Shown: positions 23,216-32,537, numbered from the stretch's first letter. The stretch is 48,915 nucleotides of DNA from an uncultured Clostridia bacterium (GCA_947625375.1 CANQOC010000017.1:1-48915), one strand, 5' to 3'. Notes: generated by a model not told the origin, from the letters alone. Translations and numbers: made by a program.

Positions 23216-23325
23216 TACCACTCCCCTCGGGGGAGTGGTCGCGCCGTTCACGAACGTGAACGGCCGGGTGTAGGGTGGAACCCCCTCTCTCTCGCTGAGG
23301 GAGAGGGGGACTGGGGGTGTGGAAG
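23216..23325 (+). repeat. Three-hairpin module B, copy 3
   Basis: First hairpin is ACCACTCCCC-TCG-GGGGAGTGGT with a shortened loop; the other two hairpins match copy 1. Confidence 0.7.
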
Positions 23326-23677
23326 AATAAATGAGCATGTCACCGCAAAGGTGACGCGTTTCGACGTCCTCTGCAAAGCGAACACCAGCAAAGCATGACG
23401 CCGCATGAACCTTTCCCCGCCGTCAGGCGGCACTTTCGCCTTTAGCTATGCAGAACCCCCTCCCATGTGGGAGGGGGAAGGGGGTGGGAGTCTAAAGATA
23501 GTATGAGCGTCAGCGAATACCTTATAAAAAGGTACGGCATCGCTCTCAGATATTTACAGCGCTACAAAGCTTCCTCCTAACTCCCTCCCCTCGAGGGGAG
23601 GGTCGGGGAGGGGTGACTAAGATAGCATGAGCGAAGCGAATTCCTTATTACCGGCAGTGCGGCGTCCCGCTGCCTCC

Positions 23678-23785
23678 GGCGCAGTCCGAGACCGCCGCCG
23701 GCGGTCTGAACGAAAGAATCATAAAAACCCCGGCGGGAGTTTTTATGTTCTTTTCGTTCGCGCGCAAAGCGCGCCGGACTGCGCC
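23678..23785 (-). repeat. Cloverleaf repeat D, copy 5
   Basis: Reverse arm order like copy 1. Small arm AGACCGCC-GCC-GGCGGTCT is a third paired version. Long arm AACGAAAGAATCATAAAAAC with complement; closing stem GGCGCAGTCC/GGACTGCGCC is perfect. Confidence 0.8.
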
Positions 23786-23907
23786 CTGTCAGAGAGCAGA
23801 AATGAGATAGTCAGATGTCAGAACCAACAGAGCTGCCTTGAACAAGCTGCGTTGCCGTTCAATTTTTCCCCGCCGATAGACGGCAATCCAAGCTTTAGCG
23901 GTGCAGA

Positions 23908-24010
23908 CCCCCCTCCCCGACGGGGAGGGGGCAGGGGGAGGGGGATATGGCGTAATCACGTCACCGTCAAGGTGACGTGATTAGCCGTCCGCCGCATGGC
24001 GGACTCCTTA
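23908..24010 (+). repeat. Hairpin module C, copy 3
   Basis: First hairpin CCCCTCCCC-GAC-GGGGAGGGG, then CACGTCACC-GTCAA-GGTGACGTG, then GTCCGCC-GCAT-GGCGGAC. Confidence 0.7.
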
Positions 24011-24367
24011 TTGCAAAGTACGCCGCCGCGCCACATTTCCCCCGCCGTTAGGCGGCACTCCAAGCTTTAGCTATGATAACCCCCTCCCATGTGGGAGGGG
24101 GTAGGGGGTGAGAGTCTGAAAATAGCATGAGCGCAGCGAATTCCTTGTTTGACGCGTGCGGCCATGATTTTCCTTAGTAAATGTGCAGATGTCCTTACTA
24201 TGGCGGTTACTAAAAATAGCATTCGCTTCGCGAATTCCTTATAACAAGGTAGGTCACCGCTCTTACTTTTAATATACCAGTGCAAGCTTCCTCCGCGCAC
24301 CCCCCTCAACGGGGTTGTCGCGGTCGGAGATCAAAGGTCTGACATCTGACTTCTCAATTCTGTCATC

Positions 24368-24396
24368 TTGAATTTCCCCCGCTTTCATGCTATAAT
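24368..24396 (+). promoter_or_regulatory. Predicted promoter of the thioesterase gene
   Basis: TTGAAT, 17-bp spacer, TATAAT, 22 bp before the ATG. Confidence 0.7.
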
Positions 24397-24418
24397 ATCA
24401 AAAACAGGGGGTATCGAT

Positions 24419-24820
24419 ATGAACAAACCGACTATAGAAGAGCTTCGGCAGCGGTTTTCGGCGGACAGGTTCGCCGCGCTGGCGGGGGTTGAAATAAGGG
24501 AGGCGGAGCCGGGACGGGCGGTCTGCGCAATCGTCCTGAACGATGAGCACATGAACGCCAACGGCACGCCGATGGGCGGGGCGATTTTCACCCTTGCCGA
24601 CTTTTGCTACGCGGTCGCGTCGAACGGCTTCACCGACGACATCATCGTCTCACAGCACTGCTCGATTACGTTTCTTGCGCCCGCCAAGGGGAGCGAACTC
24701 ATCGCCGAGGCGCGGTGCATAAGGTCGGGCCGCTCGACCTGCCTCTATGAAGTCACCGTCACCGACGACCTCGGAACCCTCGTCGCCCACGCCACCGTCA
24801 ACGGCTTCAACCTCGGCTGA
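24419..24820 (+). CDS. PaaI-family hotdog-fold thioesterase
   Basis: A 133-residue hotdog-fold protein of the PaaI/YbgC-like group. The family signature appears as HMNANGTPMGGAIFTLADFC, where N, G-G and the acidic D of the central helix are the usual active-site region, and STCLYEVTVTDDLGTLVAHAT is the typical C-terminal strand pair. It should hydrolyse an acyl- or aryl-CoA. The ATG at 24419 follows AGGGGG and comes shortly after the -10 box. An acyl-CoA synthetase gene starts 214 bases downstream after a terminator, so the two may act on related CoA esters but are separately transcribed. Confidence 0.88.
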   Translation: MNKPTIEELRQRFSADRFAALAGVEIREAEPGRAVCAIVLNDEHMNANGTPMGGAIFTLADFCYAVASNGFTDDIIVSQHCSITFLAPAKGSELIAEARCIRSGRSTCLYEVTVTDDLGTLVAHATVNGFNLG

Positions 24821-24848
24821 CAACCGACGTTCTTAAAATGACCGTCCG

Positions 24849-24882
24849 CACACCGCCCCCGCGGTGAAAGCGGCGGTTTTTT
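24849..24882 (+). terminator. Terminator of the thioesterase gene
   Basis: GC-rich stem CACCGCC..GGCGGTTTTTT spanning CCCGCGGTGAAAGC, ending in a run of six T at 24874-24879. Confidence 0.8.
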
Positions 24883-24946
24883 ATGATTGCCGTTTCGGCG
24901 CGGCGCAGACCCTTCCAAATTTCATCAACTTTGTCCGAATTTTGTG

Positions 24947-24975
24947 TTGACTTTGACAGTTAAAAGTCGTATAAT
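24947..24975 (+). promoter_or_regulatory. Predicted promoter of the acyl-CoA synthetase operon
   Basis: TTGACT (24947-24952), 17-bp spacer, TATAAT (24970-24975). Confidence 0.8.
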
Positions 24976-25033
24976 ATATAGTGTGGTTACTAACACAGTT
25001 TAAAGCGATAATATGCTGATGGGAGAAGTGAAA

Positions 25034-26671
25034 ATGGTAATTACAGAACTTTTGGAACGCAACGCCCGGCTCTACGGCGACGAGACCGCCCTTGTCGAGC
25101 TGAGTCCGACCGAGGAACGCGACCGCGTCGTCACATGGCGGGAGGCAAGCCTTATCGAGAGCGCACAGCCTCATTCCCCATATCGCCGCTCGCTGAGCTG
25201 GCGGGACTTCGACCGGCGCGCAAACCGAATCGCGAACCTTCTTTTAAGCCGGAATCTGTCCCGGGGCGCAAAGGTCGGCATTTTAATGATGAACTGCCTC
25301 GAATGGCTCCCGGTATATTTCGGAGTGCTCAAGGCCGGCTGTATCGCCGTGCCCCTTAATTTCAGGTATTCGAGCGACGAAATCAAATACTGCCTCGAGC
25401 TCGCCGACGTCGAGGTCCTTGTCTTCGGGCCCGAATTCATCACCCGTATGGACGCTATCGCCGGCGATATCCCGAACGTAAAAATGATGTTCTTTGTCGG
25501 GCGGGAAAAGCCCGTCTACGCCGAGGACTGCATCAAGCTGATGAGCTTCTGCTCGTCAAGCGCGCCTCCGGTCGCTCTTTCGGAAGACGACTATGCCGCA
25601 ATCTATTTCTCGTCCGGGACGACCGGCTTCCCGAAGGCGATTTTACATAATCACCGCGCGCTCTTCGCCTCCTGCGAGACCGAACAGGCCCATCACGGAC
25701 AGACCCGGGACGACGTCCTTCTCTGTATCCCTCCTCTCTATCACACCGGCGCAAAGATGCACTGGTTCGGGAGCCTTATTTCGGGGAGCAAGGCGGTGCT
25801 TCTTCGCGGGGTCAAGCCGGAATGGATTCTCCGCGCAATCACCGAGGAAAAGTGCACGATTGTCTGGCTTCTGGTGCCGTGGGCACAGGATTTACTCGAC
25901 GCAATCGACTCGGGAAAAGTTAAGCTTGAAAACTATCTTCTCGACCAATGGCGGCTGATGCACATCGGCGCGCAGCCGGTGCCCCCGAGCCTTATCCGCC
26001 GCTGGCTGCAGGTCTTCCCGCACCACAAATACGACACCAACTACGGCCTGAGCGAGTCTCTCGGACCCGGCTGTGTTCACCTCGGCGTCGAAAACACCGC
26101 CAAGGTCGGCGCAATCGGCAAGGCCGGCTATCACTGGGAGGCAAAGGTCATCAACGAAAAGGGCGACGAGGTCAGCGGGGACGAGGTCGGCGAGCTTGCC
26201 GTAAAGGGCCCCGGCGTGATGCTCTGCTACTATAAGAACAAAGAGGCGACCGACGAGATTTTAAAGGACGGCTGGCTTTTAACGGGCGACATGGCAAAGG
26301 TCGACGCCGACGGGTTCATCTATCTTGTCGACCGAAAGAAGGACGTCGTAATCTCGGGCGGAGAAAACATATATCCGGTACAGATTGAGGACTTCCTCCG
26401 CCAGTACGACAAAATCAAGGACGTCGCCGTAATCGGCATGCCCGACCAAAGGCTCGGCGAAATCACCGCCGCAATCATCGAAATCAAAGAGGGAATGACC
26501 TGTACCGAGGAGGAGATAAACGAATTCTGCAAGGCTCTTCCGAGATACAAGCGCCCGAGAAAGATTATCTTCGCCGACGTCCCGAGAAATCCGACCGGAA
26601 AGATTGAAAAGCCGGCCCTTCGCGAAAAATACTGCGGCGGACGTCTCGTCGAGGAACAGATACTTTCATAA
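25034..26671 (+). CDS. AMP-dependent acyl-CoA synthetase
   Basis: A 545-residue adenylate-forming enzyme. The phosphate loop is FSSGTTGFPK; NYGLSES is the A5-type motif; TGDMAKVDADGFIYLVDRKKD is the A7/A8 hinge region; the catalytic lysine of the C-terminal domain is in NPTGKIEK. It activates a carboxylic acid with ATP and joins it to CoA. The N-terminal part has an insertion between residues 25 and 55 (ERDRVVTWREASLIESAQPH) that I do not recognise. ATG at 25034 is chosen for GGAG eight bases upstream. It is followed by a sodium:solute symporter after 54 bases, suggesting import and activation of one organic acid. Substrate (fatty, aromatic or short-chain acid) cannot be told. Confidence 0.9.
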   Translation: MVITELLERNARLYGDETALVELSPTEERDRVVTWREASLIESAQPHSPYRRSLSWRDFDRRANRIANLLLSRNLSRGAKVGILMMNCLEWLPVYFGVLKAGCIAVPLNFRYSSDEIKYCLELADVEVLVFGPEFITRMDAIAGDIPNVKMMFFVGREKPVYAEDCIKLMSFCSSSAPPVALSEDDYAAIYFSSGTTGFPKAILHNHRALFASCETEQAHHGQTRDDVLLCIPPLYHTGAKMHWFGSLISGSKAVLLRGVKPEWILRAITEEKCTIVWLLVPWAQDLLDAIDSGKVKLENYLLDQWRLMHIGAQPVPPSLIRRWLQVFPHHKYDTNYGLSESLGPGCVHLGVENTAKVGAIGKAGYHWEAKVINEKGDEVSGDEVGELAVKGPGVMLCYYKNKEATDEILKDGWLLTGDMAKVDADGFIYLVDRKKDVVISGGENIYPVQIEDFLRQYDKIKDVAVIGMPDQRLGEITAAIIEIKEGMTCTEEEINEFCKALPRYKRPRKIIFADVPRNPTGKIEKPALREKYCGGRLVEEQILS

Positions 26672-26725
26672 AATAAAAGACAGAAGCCGGACAGACACCG
26701 AAATCACCGAAAATGGGGGAAAAAC

Positions 26726-28291
26726 ATGGATTTATTCATTAAAATCGCACTTCTGATTGTATTCTTCGGGGCGATGGTCGCGATAGGACTCTATTGCCGC
26801 CGTCACGCCACCGACGTCAACGGGTTCGTCCTCGGCGGACGGAACGTCGGACCCTGGCTCACCGCGTTCGCCTACGGAACAAGCTATTTCTCCGCCGTCG
26901 TCTTCGTCGGCTATGCCGGACAGTTCGGCTGGAAATACGGCGTCGCGGCGACATGGGCGGGACTCGGGAACGCCTTTATCGGCTCGCTTATGGCGTGGGC
27001 GATTCTCGGACGCCGCACAAGGGTCATGACCCAGCACCTCGACAGCGCGACGATGCCCGAATTCTTCGGCAAGCGCTTCGACAGCAAGGCGCTTAAGCTC
27101 TGCGCCTCTGCAATCATCTTCGTCTTCCTCATTCCCTATACCGCGTCGCTCTATAACGGACTGAGCCGTCTCTTCGCGATGGCATTTGACATCGACTATG
27201 CCGTCTGCGTAGTCGCGATGGCGGTGCTCACGGGAATATACGTCATCGCCGGAGGATATATGGCGACGGCAATCAACGACTTCATTCAGGGAATTATCAT
27301 GATTTTCGGCATAGTCGCCGTCATCGCCGCGGTTCTCAACAGTCAGGGCGGATTCCTTGAAGCGCTTAATAAGATGGCACAGGTCAGCGACCCCGCAGTC
27401 TCGGAGGCTCCCGGCGTCTTCAACTCGTTCTTCGGACCCGACCCGATAAACCTCCTCGGCGTCGTAATCCTGACGTCTCTCGGAACATGGGGACTGCCCC
27501 AGATGGTGCAGAAATTCTATGCCATCAAGAGCGAATCCGCCATCAACAAGGGAATGATTATCTCGACCGTCTTCGCGCTCATCGTCGCCGGCGGCTGCTA
27601 TTTCCTCGGCGGCTTCGGACGCCTCTTTGCCGATAAGATGGAGATTATAAACGGCATGCCGAACGGAAGCTATGACTCTGTCATTCCGACGATGCTCTCG
27701 GGACTCCCGACCGTTTTAATCGCAATCGTCGTAATCCTCGTCCTTTCGGCGTCGATGTCGACGCTGTCGTCCCTTGTCCTCACTTCAAGCTCGACCCTGA
27801 CCCTCGACTTCATAAAGGGCACCGTCGTAAAGAAGATGGACGAAAAGAAACAGGTCCTTTGCATCCGCGTCCTCGTCGCCGTTTTCATCGCGATATCGGC
27901 GGTCCTCGCGATTGTACAGTACCGTTCGAGCGTCACCTTTATCGCACAGCTTATGGGCGTAAGCTGGGGCGCTCTCGCCGGGGCGTTCCTCGCGCCGTTC
28001 ATGTACGGACTCTACTGGAAGCGCACCTCGAAGGCGGCGTGCTGGACGAGCTTTTTGTTCTCGACCGTCTTTATGCTCCTCGTAATCTCCCCGCTGAAGA
28101 CCTTCCTCCCCGCGCTTCTTCAGTCTCCGATTAACGCCGGCGCGTTCTGTATGCTTGCCGGACTTGTGATTGTCCCGATAATAAGCCTTATAACTCCCGC
28201 GCCGAAGAAAGAGCGGCTCGACGAAATCTTTGCCTGCTACGAAAAGACCGTCACCGTCACCGTCCGGGATTCCATCGGCGAAGAGCAGTGA
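26726..28291 (+). CDS. Sodium:solute symporter (SSS family)
   Basis: A 521-residue membrane protein with about 13 helices. Diagnostic stretches are NGFVLGGRNVGPWLTAFAYG near the N terminus, IYVIAGGYMATAINDFIQG in the middle and a core SASMSTLSSLVLTSSSTLT that matches the sodium-site region of SSS transporters. It resembles the PutP/PanF/acetate-permease group. A GGGGG ribosome site lies six bases before the ATG. Coming straight after an acyl-CoA synthetase, it probably imports the acid activated by that enzyme with sodium. The macrodomain gene follows after 14 bases, so it may be co-transcribed. Confidence 0.92.
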   Translation: MDLFIKIALLIVFFGAMVAIGLYCRRHATDVNGFVLGGRNVGPWLTAFAYGTSYFSAVVFVGYAGQFGWKYGVAATWAGLGNAFIGSLMAWAILGRRTRVMTQHLDSATMPEFFGKRFDSKALKLCASAIIFVFLIPYTASLYNGLSRLFAMAFDIDYAVCVVAMAVLTGIYVIAGGYMATAINDFIQGIIMIFGIVAVIAAVLNSQGGFLEALNKMAQVSDPAVSEAPGVFNSFFGPDPINLLGVVILTSLGTWGLPQMVQKFYAIKSESAINKGMIISTVFALIVAGGCYFLGGFGRLFADKMEIINGMPNGSYDSVIPTMLSGLPTVLIAIVVILVLSASMSTLSSLVLTSSSTLTLDFIKGTVVKKMDEKKQVLCIRVLVAVFIAISAVLAIVQYRSSVTFIAQLMGVSWGALAGAFLAPFMYGLYWKRTSKAACWTSFLFSTVFMLLVISPLKTFLPALLQSPINAGAFCMLAGLVIVPIISLITPAPKKERLDEIFACYEKTVTVTVRDSIGEEQ

Positions 28292-28305
28292 GCGGGTGAT
28301 AATCA

Positions 28306-29313
28306 ATGCCGATTGAATTTATCCGCGACGACATCACAAGGCTTCATGTCGACGCAATCGTCAACGCCGCCAATTCGACCCTTCTCGGAGGCGGCGGAGT
28401 CGACGGCGCAATCCACGCCGCGGCCGGTCCGAAGCTTTTGGAGGAATGCCGGAAGCTCGGCGGCTGTGAAACCGGCGAGGCAAAGGCGACGAAGGGGTAT
28501 AAGCTCCACTGTAAATACGTCATACACACCGTCGGACCGGTCTGGACCGGCGGAAAAAGGGGAGAAAAGGCGCTCCTCGAGTCCTGCTACAAGAATTCGC
28601 TCCTGCTCGCGAAAAGCCTCGGCTGCGAGACCGTCGCTTTCCCGCTGATTTCGAGCGGGGTGTACGGATATCCGAAGGAAGAGGCGCTGAGCGTCGCCGT
28701 CGACACCGTGAAGAGCTTCCTCGACGTCTGCGACATGACGGTTTATATCGTCATCTTCGACAAGGCTTCGTTCCGCATCGGCGAAAAGCTTGTCCGCGAC
28801 ATTAAGGAATACATTGACGACAGATACGCCGACGAGCACTTCAATGCCCGTGCGGAGCACATGAGACCCTTTAAGGCAAACCGGCACGATTTCGCCGATT
28901 ATGCAGCACCTAAAGAGGTTAAAGCCGCGCCGCCGCCGTCGTTCGCTTCGCTTAAAGACGCGGTGAGTCAGCTTGACGAGAGCTTCTCCGAGATGCTCCT
29001 GCGGAAAATCGACGAAGAGGGAATGACCGACGTCGAGTGCTATAAAAAGGCGAACATCGACCGAAAGCTTTTCTCGAAAATCCGGAGCGACCGCCTCTAT
29101 AAGCCGTCGAAGCAGACCGCGATTGCCTTTGCGATAGCTCTTCGGCTGTCGCTCGACGAGACCAAGGAGCTTCTGATGAAGGCCGGCTTCGCGCTTTCAC
29201 ATTCGAGCCGGTTCGACATCATCATCGAATACTTTATTGTCCACGGAAACTACAATATCTTCGAGATTAACGAGGCGCTTTTCGAGTTCGACCAGTGCCT
29301 CCTCGGGGCATGA
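28306..29313 (+). CDS. Macrodomain protein with C-terminal DNA-binding-like domain
   Basis: A 335-residue two-domain protein. Residues 1-170 are a macrodomain of the O-acetyl-ADP-ribose/ADP-ribosyl hydrolase class: [21 protein letters not shown] gives the ADP-ribose loop (N20, N23, glycines 28-31, D33), and [12 protein letters not shown] the second loop. After a linker (175-225) a helical domain runs to the end with [22 protein letters not shown] and an alternating helix pattern like a helix-turn-helix or XRE-type domain. The macrodomain removes or reads ADP-ribose marks; the second domain may bind nucleic acid. It sits 14 bases after the symporter and 97 bases before a vWA protein. Confidence 0.9.
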   Translation: MPIEFIRDDITRLHVDAIVNAANSTLLGGGGVDGAIHAAAGPKLLEECRKLGGCETGEAKATKGYKLHCKYVIHTVGPVWTGGKRGEKALLESCYKNSLLLAKSLGCETVAFPLISSGVYGYPKEEALSVAVDTVKSFLDVCDMTVYIVIFDKASFRIGEKLVRDIKEYIDDRYADEHFNARAEHMRPFKANRHDFADYAAPKEVKAAPPPSFASLKDAVSQLDESFSEMLLRKIDEEGMTDVECYKKANIDRKLFSKIRSDRLYKPSKQTAIAFAIALRLSLDETKELLMKAGFALSHSSRFDIIIEYFIVHGNYNIFEINEALFEFDQCLLGA

Positions 29314-29357
29314 TAAAATGTCGCCCGCGAAGCGACCACAGGGTAAAAAACCTCCGC

Positions 29358-29393
29358 TATAATATGACTGTAAGCAAACGGAAACGTCATATT
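29358..29393 (+). promoter_or_regulatory. Possible promoter and operator of the vWA gene
   Basis: A TATAAT at 29358 is overlapped by an inverted repeat AATATGAC (29361-29368) / GTCATATT (29386-29393) with 17 bases between arms. It lies just before the ribosome site AGGAGG. No good -35 is seen, so an activator may be needed, or the hairpin may act in the leader. Confidence 0.45.
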
Positions 29394-29410
29394 ATTCAGG
29401 AGGTTTTACT

Positions 29411-30061
29411 ATGAAGAAAAATTTAACAGAGCTTGTTTTTATCCTTGACAGAAGCGGGTCGATGGCGGGTCTCGAGGACGACACCGTCGGCGGGTTCAAC
29501 TCGATGGTCGAGAAGCAGAGAAAGCTTGAGGGCGACGCGTTCATTTCGACGGTGCTCTTTGACGGCGTAAGCGAGGTTATTCACGACCGCGTCGCGATTT
29601 CCGAGATAAAGCCGCTCACCCGCGAGGAGTATTACGTCAGGGGCTGCACCGCGCTTCTTGACGCAATCGGCGGTGCAATCCACCACATCATGAACATCCA
29701 CAAATACGCCCGCGACGAGGACGTCCCCGAGCACACGGTGTTCGTCATCACGACCGACGGAATGGAAAACGCGAGCCGCGAATATTCCGCCGAAAGGGTT
29801 AAGAAGATGATTGAACAGCAGAAGGAAAAGGCCGGCTGGGAGTTTCTGTTCCTCGGCGCGAATATCGACGCCGTCGGCACGGCGGCGAGCGTTGGAATCG
29901 GCGCCGACCGAGCTGTCGACTACTGCTCCGACTCGACGGGTACACAGCTTAATTTCAGCGTCCTGAGCGACGCAATCACCTCGGTGCGCTCCAGCGCTCC
30001 GCTTAAGTCGGACTGGAAGAAAAGGATTGAGGAGGACTTTAAGAGCCGCAGGAAGCGCTGA
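29411..30061 (+). CDS. von Willebrand factor A domain protein (TerY/YegL-like)
   Basis: A 216-residue single vWA domain with a complete metal-ion site: D13-x-S15-x-S17 in LDRSGSM, T in RGCTALLDAI, and D in VITTDGMEN. It is most like the soluble TerY/YegL group, which appears in phosphorylation and stress networks with Ter proteins. There is no signal peptide or membrane helix. The C-terminal end is basic. It has its own leader with an inverted repeat but is in line with the macrodomain gene. A functional partnership between the two is inferred from position and from the known association of vWA and ADP-ribose proteins in such networks. Confidence 0.9.
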   Translation: MKKNLTELVFILDRSGSMAGLEDDTVGGFNSMVEKQRKLEGDAFISTVLFDGVSEVIHDRVAISEIKPLTREEYYVRGCTALLDAIGGAIHHIMNIHKYARDEDVPEHTVFVITTDGMENASREYSAERVKKMIEQQKEKAGWEFLFLGANIDAVGTAASVGIGADRAVDYCSDSTGTQLNFSVLSDAITSVRSSAPLKSDWKKRIEEDFKSRRKR

Positions 30062-30102
30062 CGGATATGTCGTGTACGGCGAAAAATTTTCGTAAATTAC
30101 TG

Positions 30103-30130
30103 TTGCACCGGCGGATTTCTGTGCTATAAT
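30103..30130 (+). promoter_or_regulatory. Predicted promoter of the 5'-nucleotidase gene
   Basis: TTGCAC, 16-bp spacer, TATAAT (30125-30130). Confidence 0.7.
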
Positions 30131-30179
30131 CTTTCTGTACGGTTTACCGCAATCAATTACCGAAAAGGAGATAACAGCA

Positions 30180-32219
30180 TTGAAACACACCGCAATAAAA
30201 AGACTTGCCGCAATCGTTCTCTGCCTTGTAATGGCGCTCGGGCTTACCGCCTGCGGCGACGGCAGCAATAAGAATGAACAGCCTGCGGCAGACGTGACGG
30301 ACTCGCCGGCCGACGCGGCTCCCGAGGATACCCCCGAGGAGACTCCCGCAGATGACGCCGATGTCCCCGCCGAACCCGTTACAATCACCATCTATACCAC
30401 CAACGACATTCACGGCGTTGTCGCCGAGGATTCCGAAAACGGAGTCATCGGAGCGGCGCTCGCCGCGGGCATCAAGGCTTCGACCGAAAACGCCCTTCTG
30501 ATTGACGCCGGCGACTCGACACAGGGCGCAAGCTTTGCGACCGTCGAAAACGGCGCATACGTCATCGACGTCATGAGCGCCGCCGGATACGACGCGATGG
30601 CCGCCGGAAACCACGACTTCGACTACGGCGCCGACGCGCTTCTTGCCAACGCACAGAGGGCATCGTTCCCGATTCTTTCCTCGAACGTCATGCGCGACGG
30701 CGAGCCGCTCCTTGACTGTCACGCCATTGTCGACGTCAGCGGGCACAGCATCGGCATCATCGGCGTCACGACCGCCTCGACCGCGACATCGACCAACCCC
30801 GCGAAGCTCGAAAACGTCACCTTTGAAAACGAAATCGACGCCGTAAAGGCCGAGATTGCCGAGATTTCGGACAGCGTCGAGGCGATAGTGATTGTCGCGC
30901 ACCTCGGGGACAATCCCCTCGCGACAAGCGTCACCTCGCAGGACCTTCTCGCCGGTCTTTCGGAAGACGAGCTTAAAAAGGTCGCCGTCCTCATCGACGG
31001 ACACAGCCACAGTGTTGAGACCGAGAGCGTCGGAAACGTCCCGATTGTACAGACCGGGACCCGCTTCACCGGACTCGGCGTCGTGACCGTCAATCTCGAC
31101 GGCACCGGCTCGATTTCTTCGTCGGCCGAGGTCTGGGACTATGCAAAGGCATCGGAATTCAAGCTCACCGAGGACGGCGAAGCCGCCAAGGCCGCCGCAC
31201 AGGCAGCTTATGACGAGAGCATTGTCGCAATCGACCCGATTCTCGCCGAGGAAGTCGCGCTAACAGGACTACCGATTTGGGGCGGCTACATCTATTATGA
31301 CTACGCCGAGCCGAGAATCGTCGAGACCACGATGGGCGACCTCGTCACCGACGCGTTTAAGTATTACGGACAGATTTTTGCCGACAACAATGCCCTCGAC
31401 ATGCCGGTAATCGGCGTTGAAAACGGCGGCGGCATAAGCGCGACCCTCCCTTACGGAATCGTCACAAGGGGAGACGTCCTTAACGCGTTCAACCACGGCA
31501 ACACCGTCGACGTCATCCGCGTCTATCCGTCACAGCTTTACACCGCCCTCGAGCTCGGTCTGACCATGACCGGACAGGAGGACAGCGGACGGATTATCAC
31601 CGAAAAGGCTTCGGGCAGCTTCCTGCAGGTCTCGGGCATCACCTATACCTATGACCCTGCCGGTGAAGCCGGAAACAAGGTTGTTTCGGTCGTCCTTGAC
31701 GACGGAACCGAGCTTTCGAGGGACGACAGCGAGACCGACCTTCTTGTCGTCACCAATAACTACGTCACCACCTTCGACGGCTTCAACTCGACGATGAAGT
31801 TCGGCGAGCTCGGCGGCGAGGACGCGATAGTCATGGACTATATCCTCTATCTCACCAACAACGGCAGCGACACCCTGACGATTGACAACGTCGCCGGAAG
31901 GATTCGGATTGCCAACGACAAGTCCCCCGAGACCTATGACGTCGTAATCCCCGTGAAGGCGTCCGACGGCTCGGAATACGACTTTACCGGCGCGAAGTTC
32001 ACAATTACCGTCGACAACGGCGACCCCGAGGTCATTGAGTGTCAGTCCGACGGACTTCACATCACCGTCCCGAAGGGACCGCACACATTCAGCATGGCCG
32101 AGTCGTTCGACGCCGTGCCGGTCTATACCGACAACTACTCCGGCTCCGGCACCGTCACCACCGCCGACGGCTACTATCACCTCTACTTCACCGTCGACCC
32201 GGCCGCAGCCGCGGAATAA
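30180..32219 (+). CDS. Surface lipoprotein 5'-nucleotidase / UDP-sugar hydrolase
   Basis: A 679-residue lipoprotein with lipobox LTAC (Cys25) and an acidic linker up to about residue 65. The metallophosphatase domain has all metal motifs: NDIHG (D76, H78), DAGDSTQG (D109, D112), GNHDFDYG (N144, H145, D146) and DGHSHSVE. The substrate-binding C-terminal 5'-nucleotidase domain follows (NGGGISATLPYGIVTRGDVL). About 130 further residues after it, including a DNAVGR-like tail, make it longer than the usual ~550 residues. It releases phosphate from extracellular nucleotides. The start codon is TTG at 30180, preceded by AAAAGGAG at nine bases; no ATG is available that keeps the signal peptide. Confidence 0.92.
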   Translation: MKHTAIKRLAAIVLCLVMALGLTACGDGSNKNEQPAADVTDSPADAAPEDTPEETPADDADVPAEPVTITIYTTNDIHGVVAEDSENGVIGAALAAGIKASTENALLIDAGDSTQGASFATVENGAYVIDVMSAAGYDAMAAGNHDFDYGADALLANAQRASFPILSSNVMRDGEPLLDCHAIVDVSGHSIGIIGVTTASTATSTNPAKLENVTFENEIDAVKAEIAEISDSVEAIVIVAHLGDNPLATSVTSQDLLAGLSEDELKKVAVLIDGHSHSVETESVGNVPIVQTGTRFTGLGVVTVNLDGTGSISSSAEVWDYAKASEFKLTEDGEAAKAAAQAAYDESIVAIDPILAEEVALTGLPIWGGYIYYDYAEPRIVETTMGDLVTDAFKYYGQIFADNNALDMPVIGVENGGGISATLPYGIVTRGDVLNAFNHGNTVDVIRVYPSQLYTALELGLTMTGQEDSGRIITEKASGSFLQVSGITYTYDPAGEAGNKVVSVVLDDGTELSRDDSETDLLVVTNNYVTTFDGFNSTMKFGELGGEDAIVMDYILYLTNNGSDTLTIDNVAGRIRIANDKSPETYDVVIPVKASDGSEYDFTGAKFTITVDNGDPEVIECQSDGLHITVPKGPHTFSMAESFDAVPVYTDNYSGSGTVTTADGYYHLYFTVDPAAAAE

Positions 32220-32233
32220 TAAAACAATCACTC

Positions 32234-32265
32234 CGGACCGCCCCAAAAAGGCGGTTCGGTTTTTT
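32234..32265 (+). terminator. Terminator of the 5'-nucleotidase gene
   Basis: Stem CGGACCGCC/GGCGGTTCG with loop CCAAAAA, followed by GTTTTTT. Confidence 0.88.
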
Positions 32266-32508
32266 ACAGAAGACAGAGGTCAGAAGTCAGAGGTCAGAAT
32301 CTGAAATCAGAAGCCAGAAATCAGAGGGCAGAGGTCGGACTTCTGTCTTCTGTCAATCTCATTTCTGTCTTCTTGGTGCGTCCAACGGACGCGCCTTGCG
32401 GCGGCCCGATTTTTAACAGATGTCAGAGTTCAGAAGTCAGAAGTCAGAATCAGAAATCAGAAGTCAGAAATCAGAGGTCAGAGGCTAAGAAAAAATTTTA
32501 TTTTCCTA
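32266..32508. repeat. Heptamer arrays after the nucleotidase gene
   Basis: Two stretches (32266-32345 and 32418-32488) of 7-bp units such as TCAGAGG, TCAGAAG and TCAGAAA in register, with the first turning into the TCTGACT orientation at its right end. Between them lies TGGTGCGTCC..GGACGCGCC, a short hairpin. No gene is seen. Confidence 0.75.
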
Positions 32509-32537
32509 TTGACATTGCTTTCCGCATATGCTATAAT
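32509..32537 (+). promoter_or_regulatory. Perfect consensus promoter upstream of a 28-residue frame
   Basis: TTGACA, 17-bp spacer, TATAAT, an exact consensus. Two copies of the word TTGCAAGG/CTGCAAGG follow at 32552 and 32573, flanked by partly symmetric AACC..GGTT. Confidence 0.8.

Larger units (their letters stand above)
22178..24365. repeat. Repeat-filled intergenic block 3 (largest)
   Basis: Over 2 kb without a supportable gene. In order: TTCGCTTCGCGAA plus ACATGGGAGGG hairpin (22318-22382), B2 reversed, a reversed CCACATGG hairpin, cloverleaf D4 joined to E2, a 7-bp stretch, two CCCATGTGGG hairpins flanking B3, GGGAGGGTCGGGGAGGGG, cloverleaf D5, another 7-bp stretch, module C3, one more CCCATGTGGG hairpin and a final 7-bp array (24328-24368). 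Confidence 0.8.

Noticed and set aside
22178..24365. A CRISPR array
   Set aside because: Repeats here are of several kinds, in both orientations and at uneven distances, with no constant spacer length and no cas genes.
18865..24365. Insertion sequence or transposon in the repeat blocks
   Set aside because: No transposase frame or fragment was found in any block. Inverted repeats are all internal hairpins rather than ends of a coding unit.
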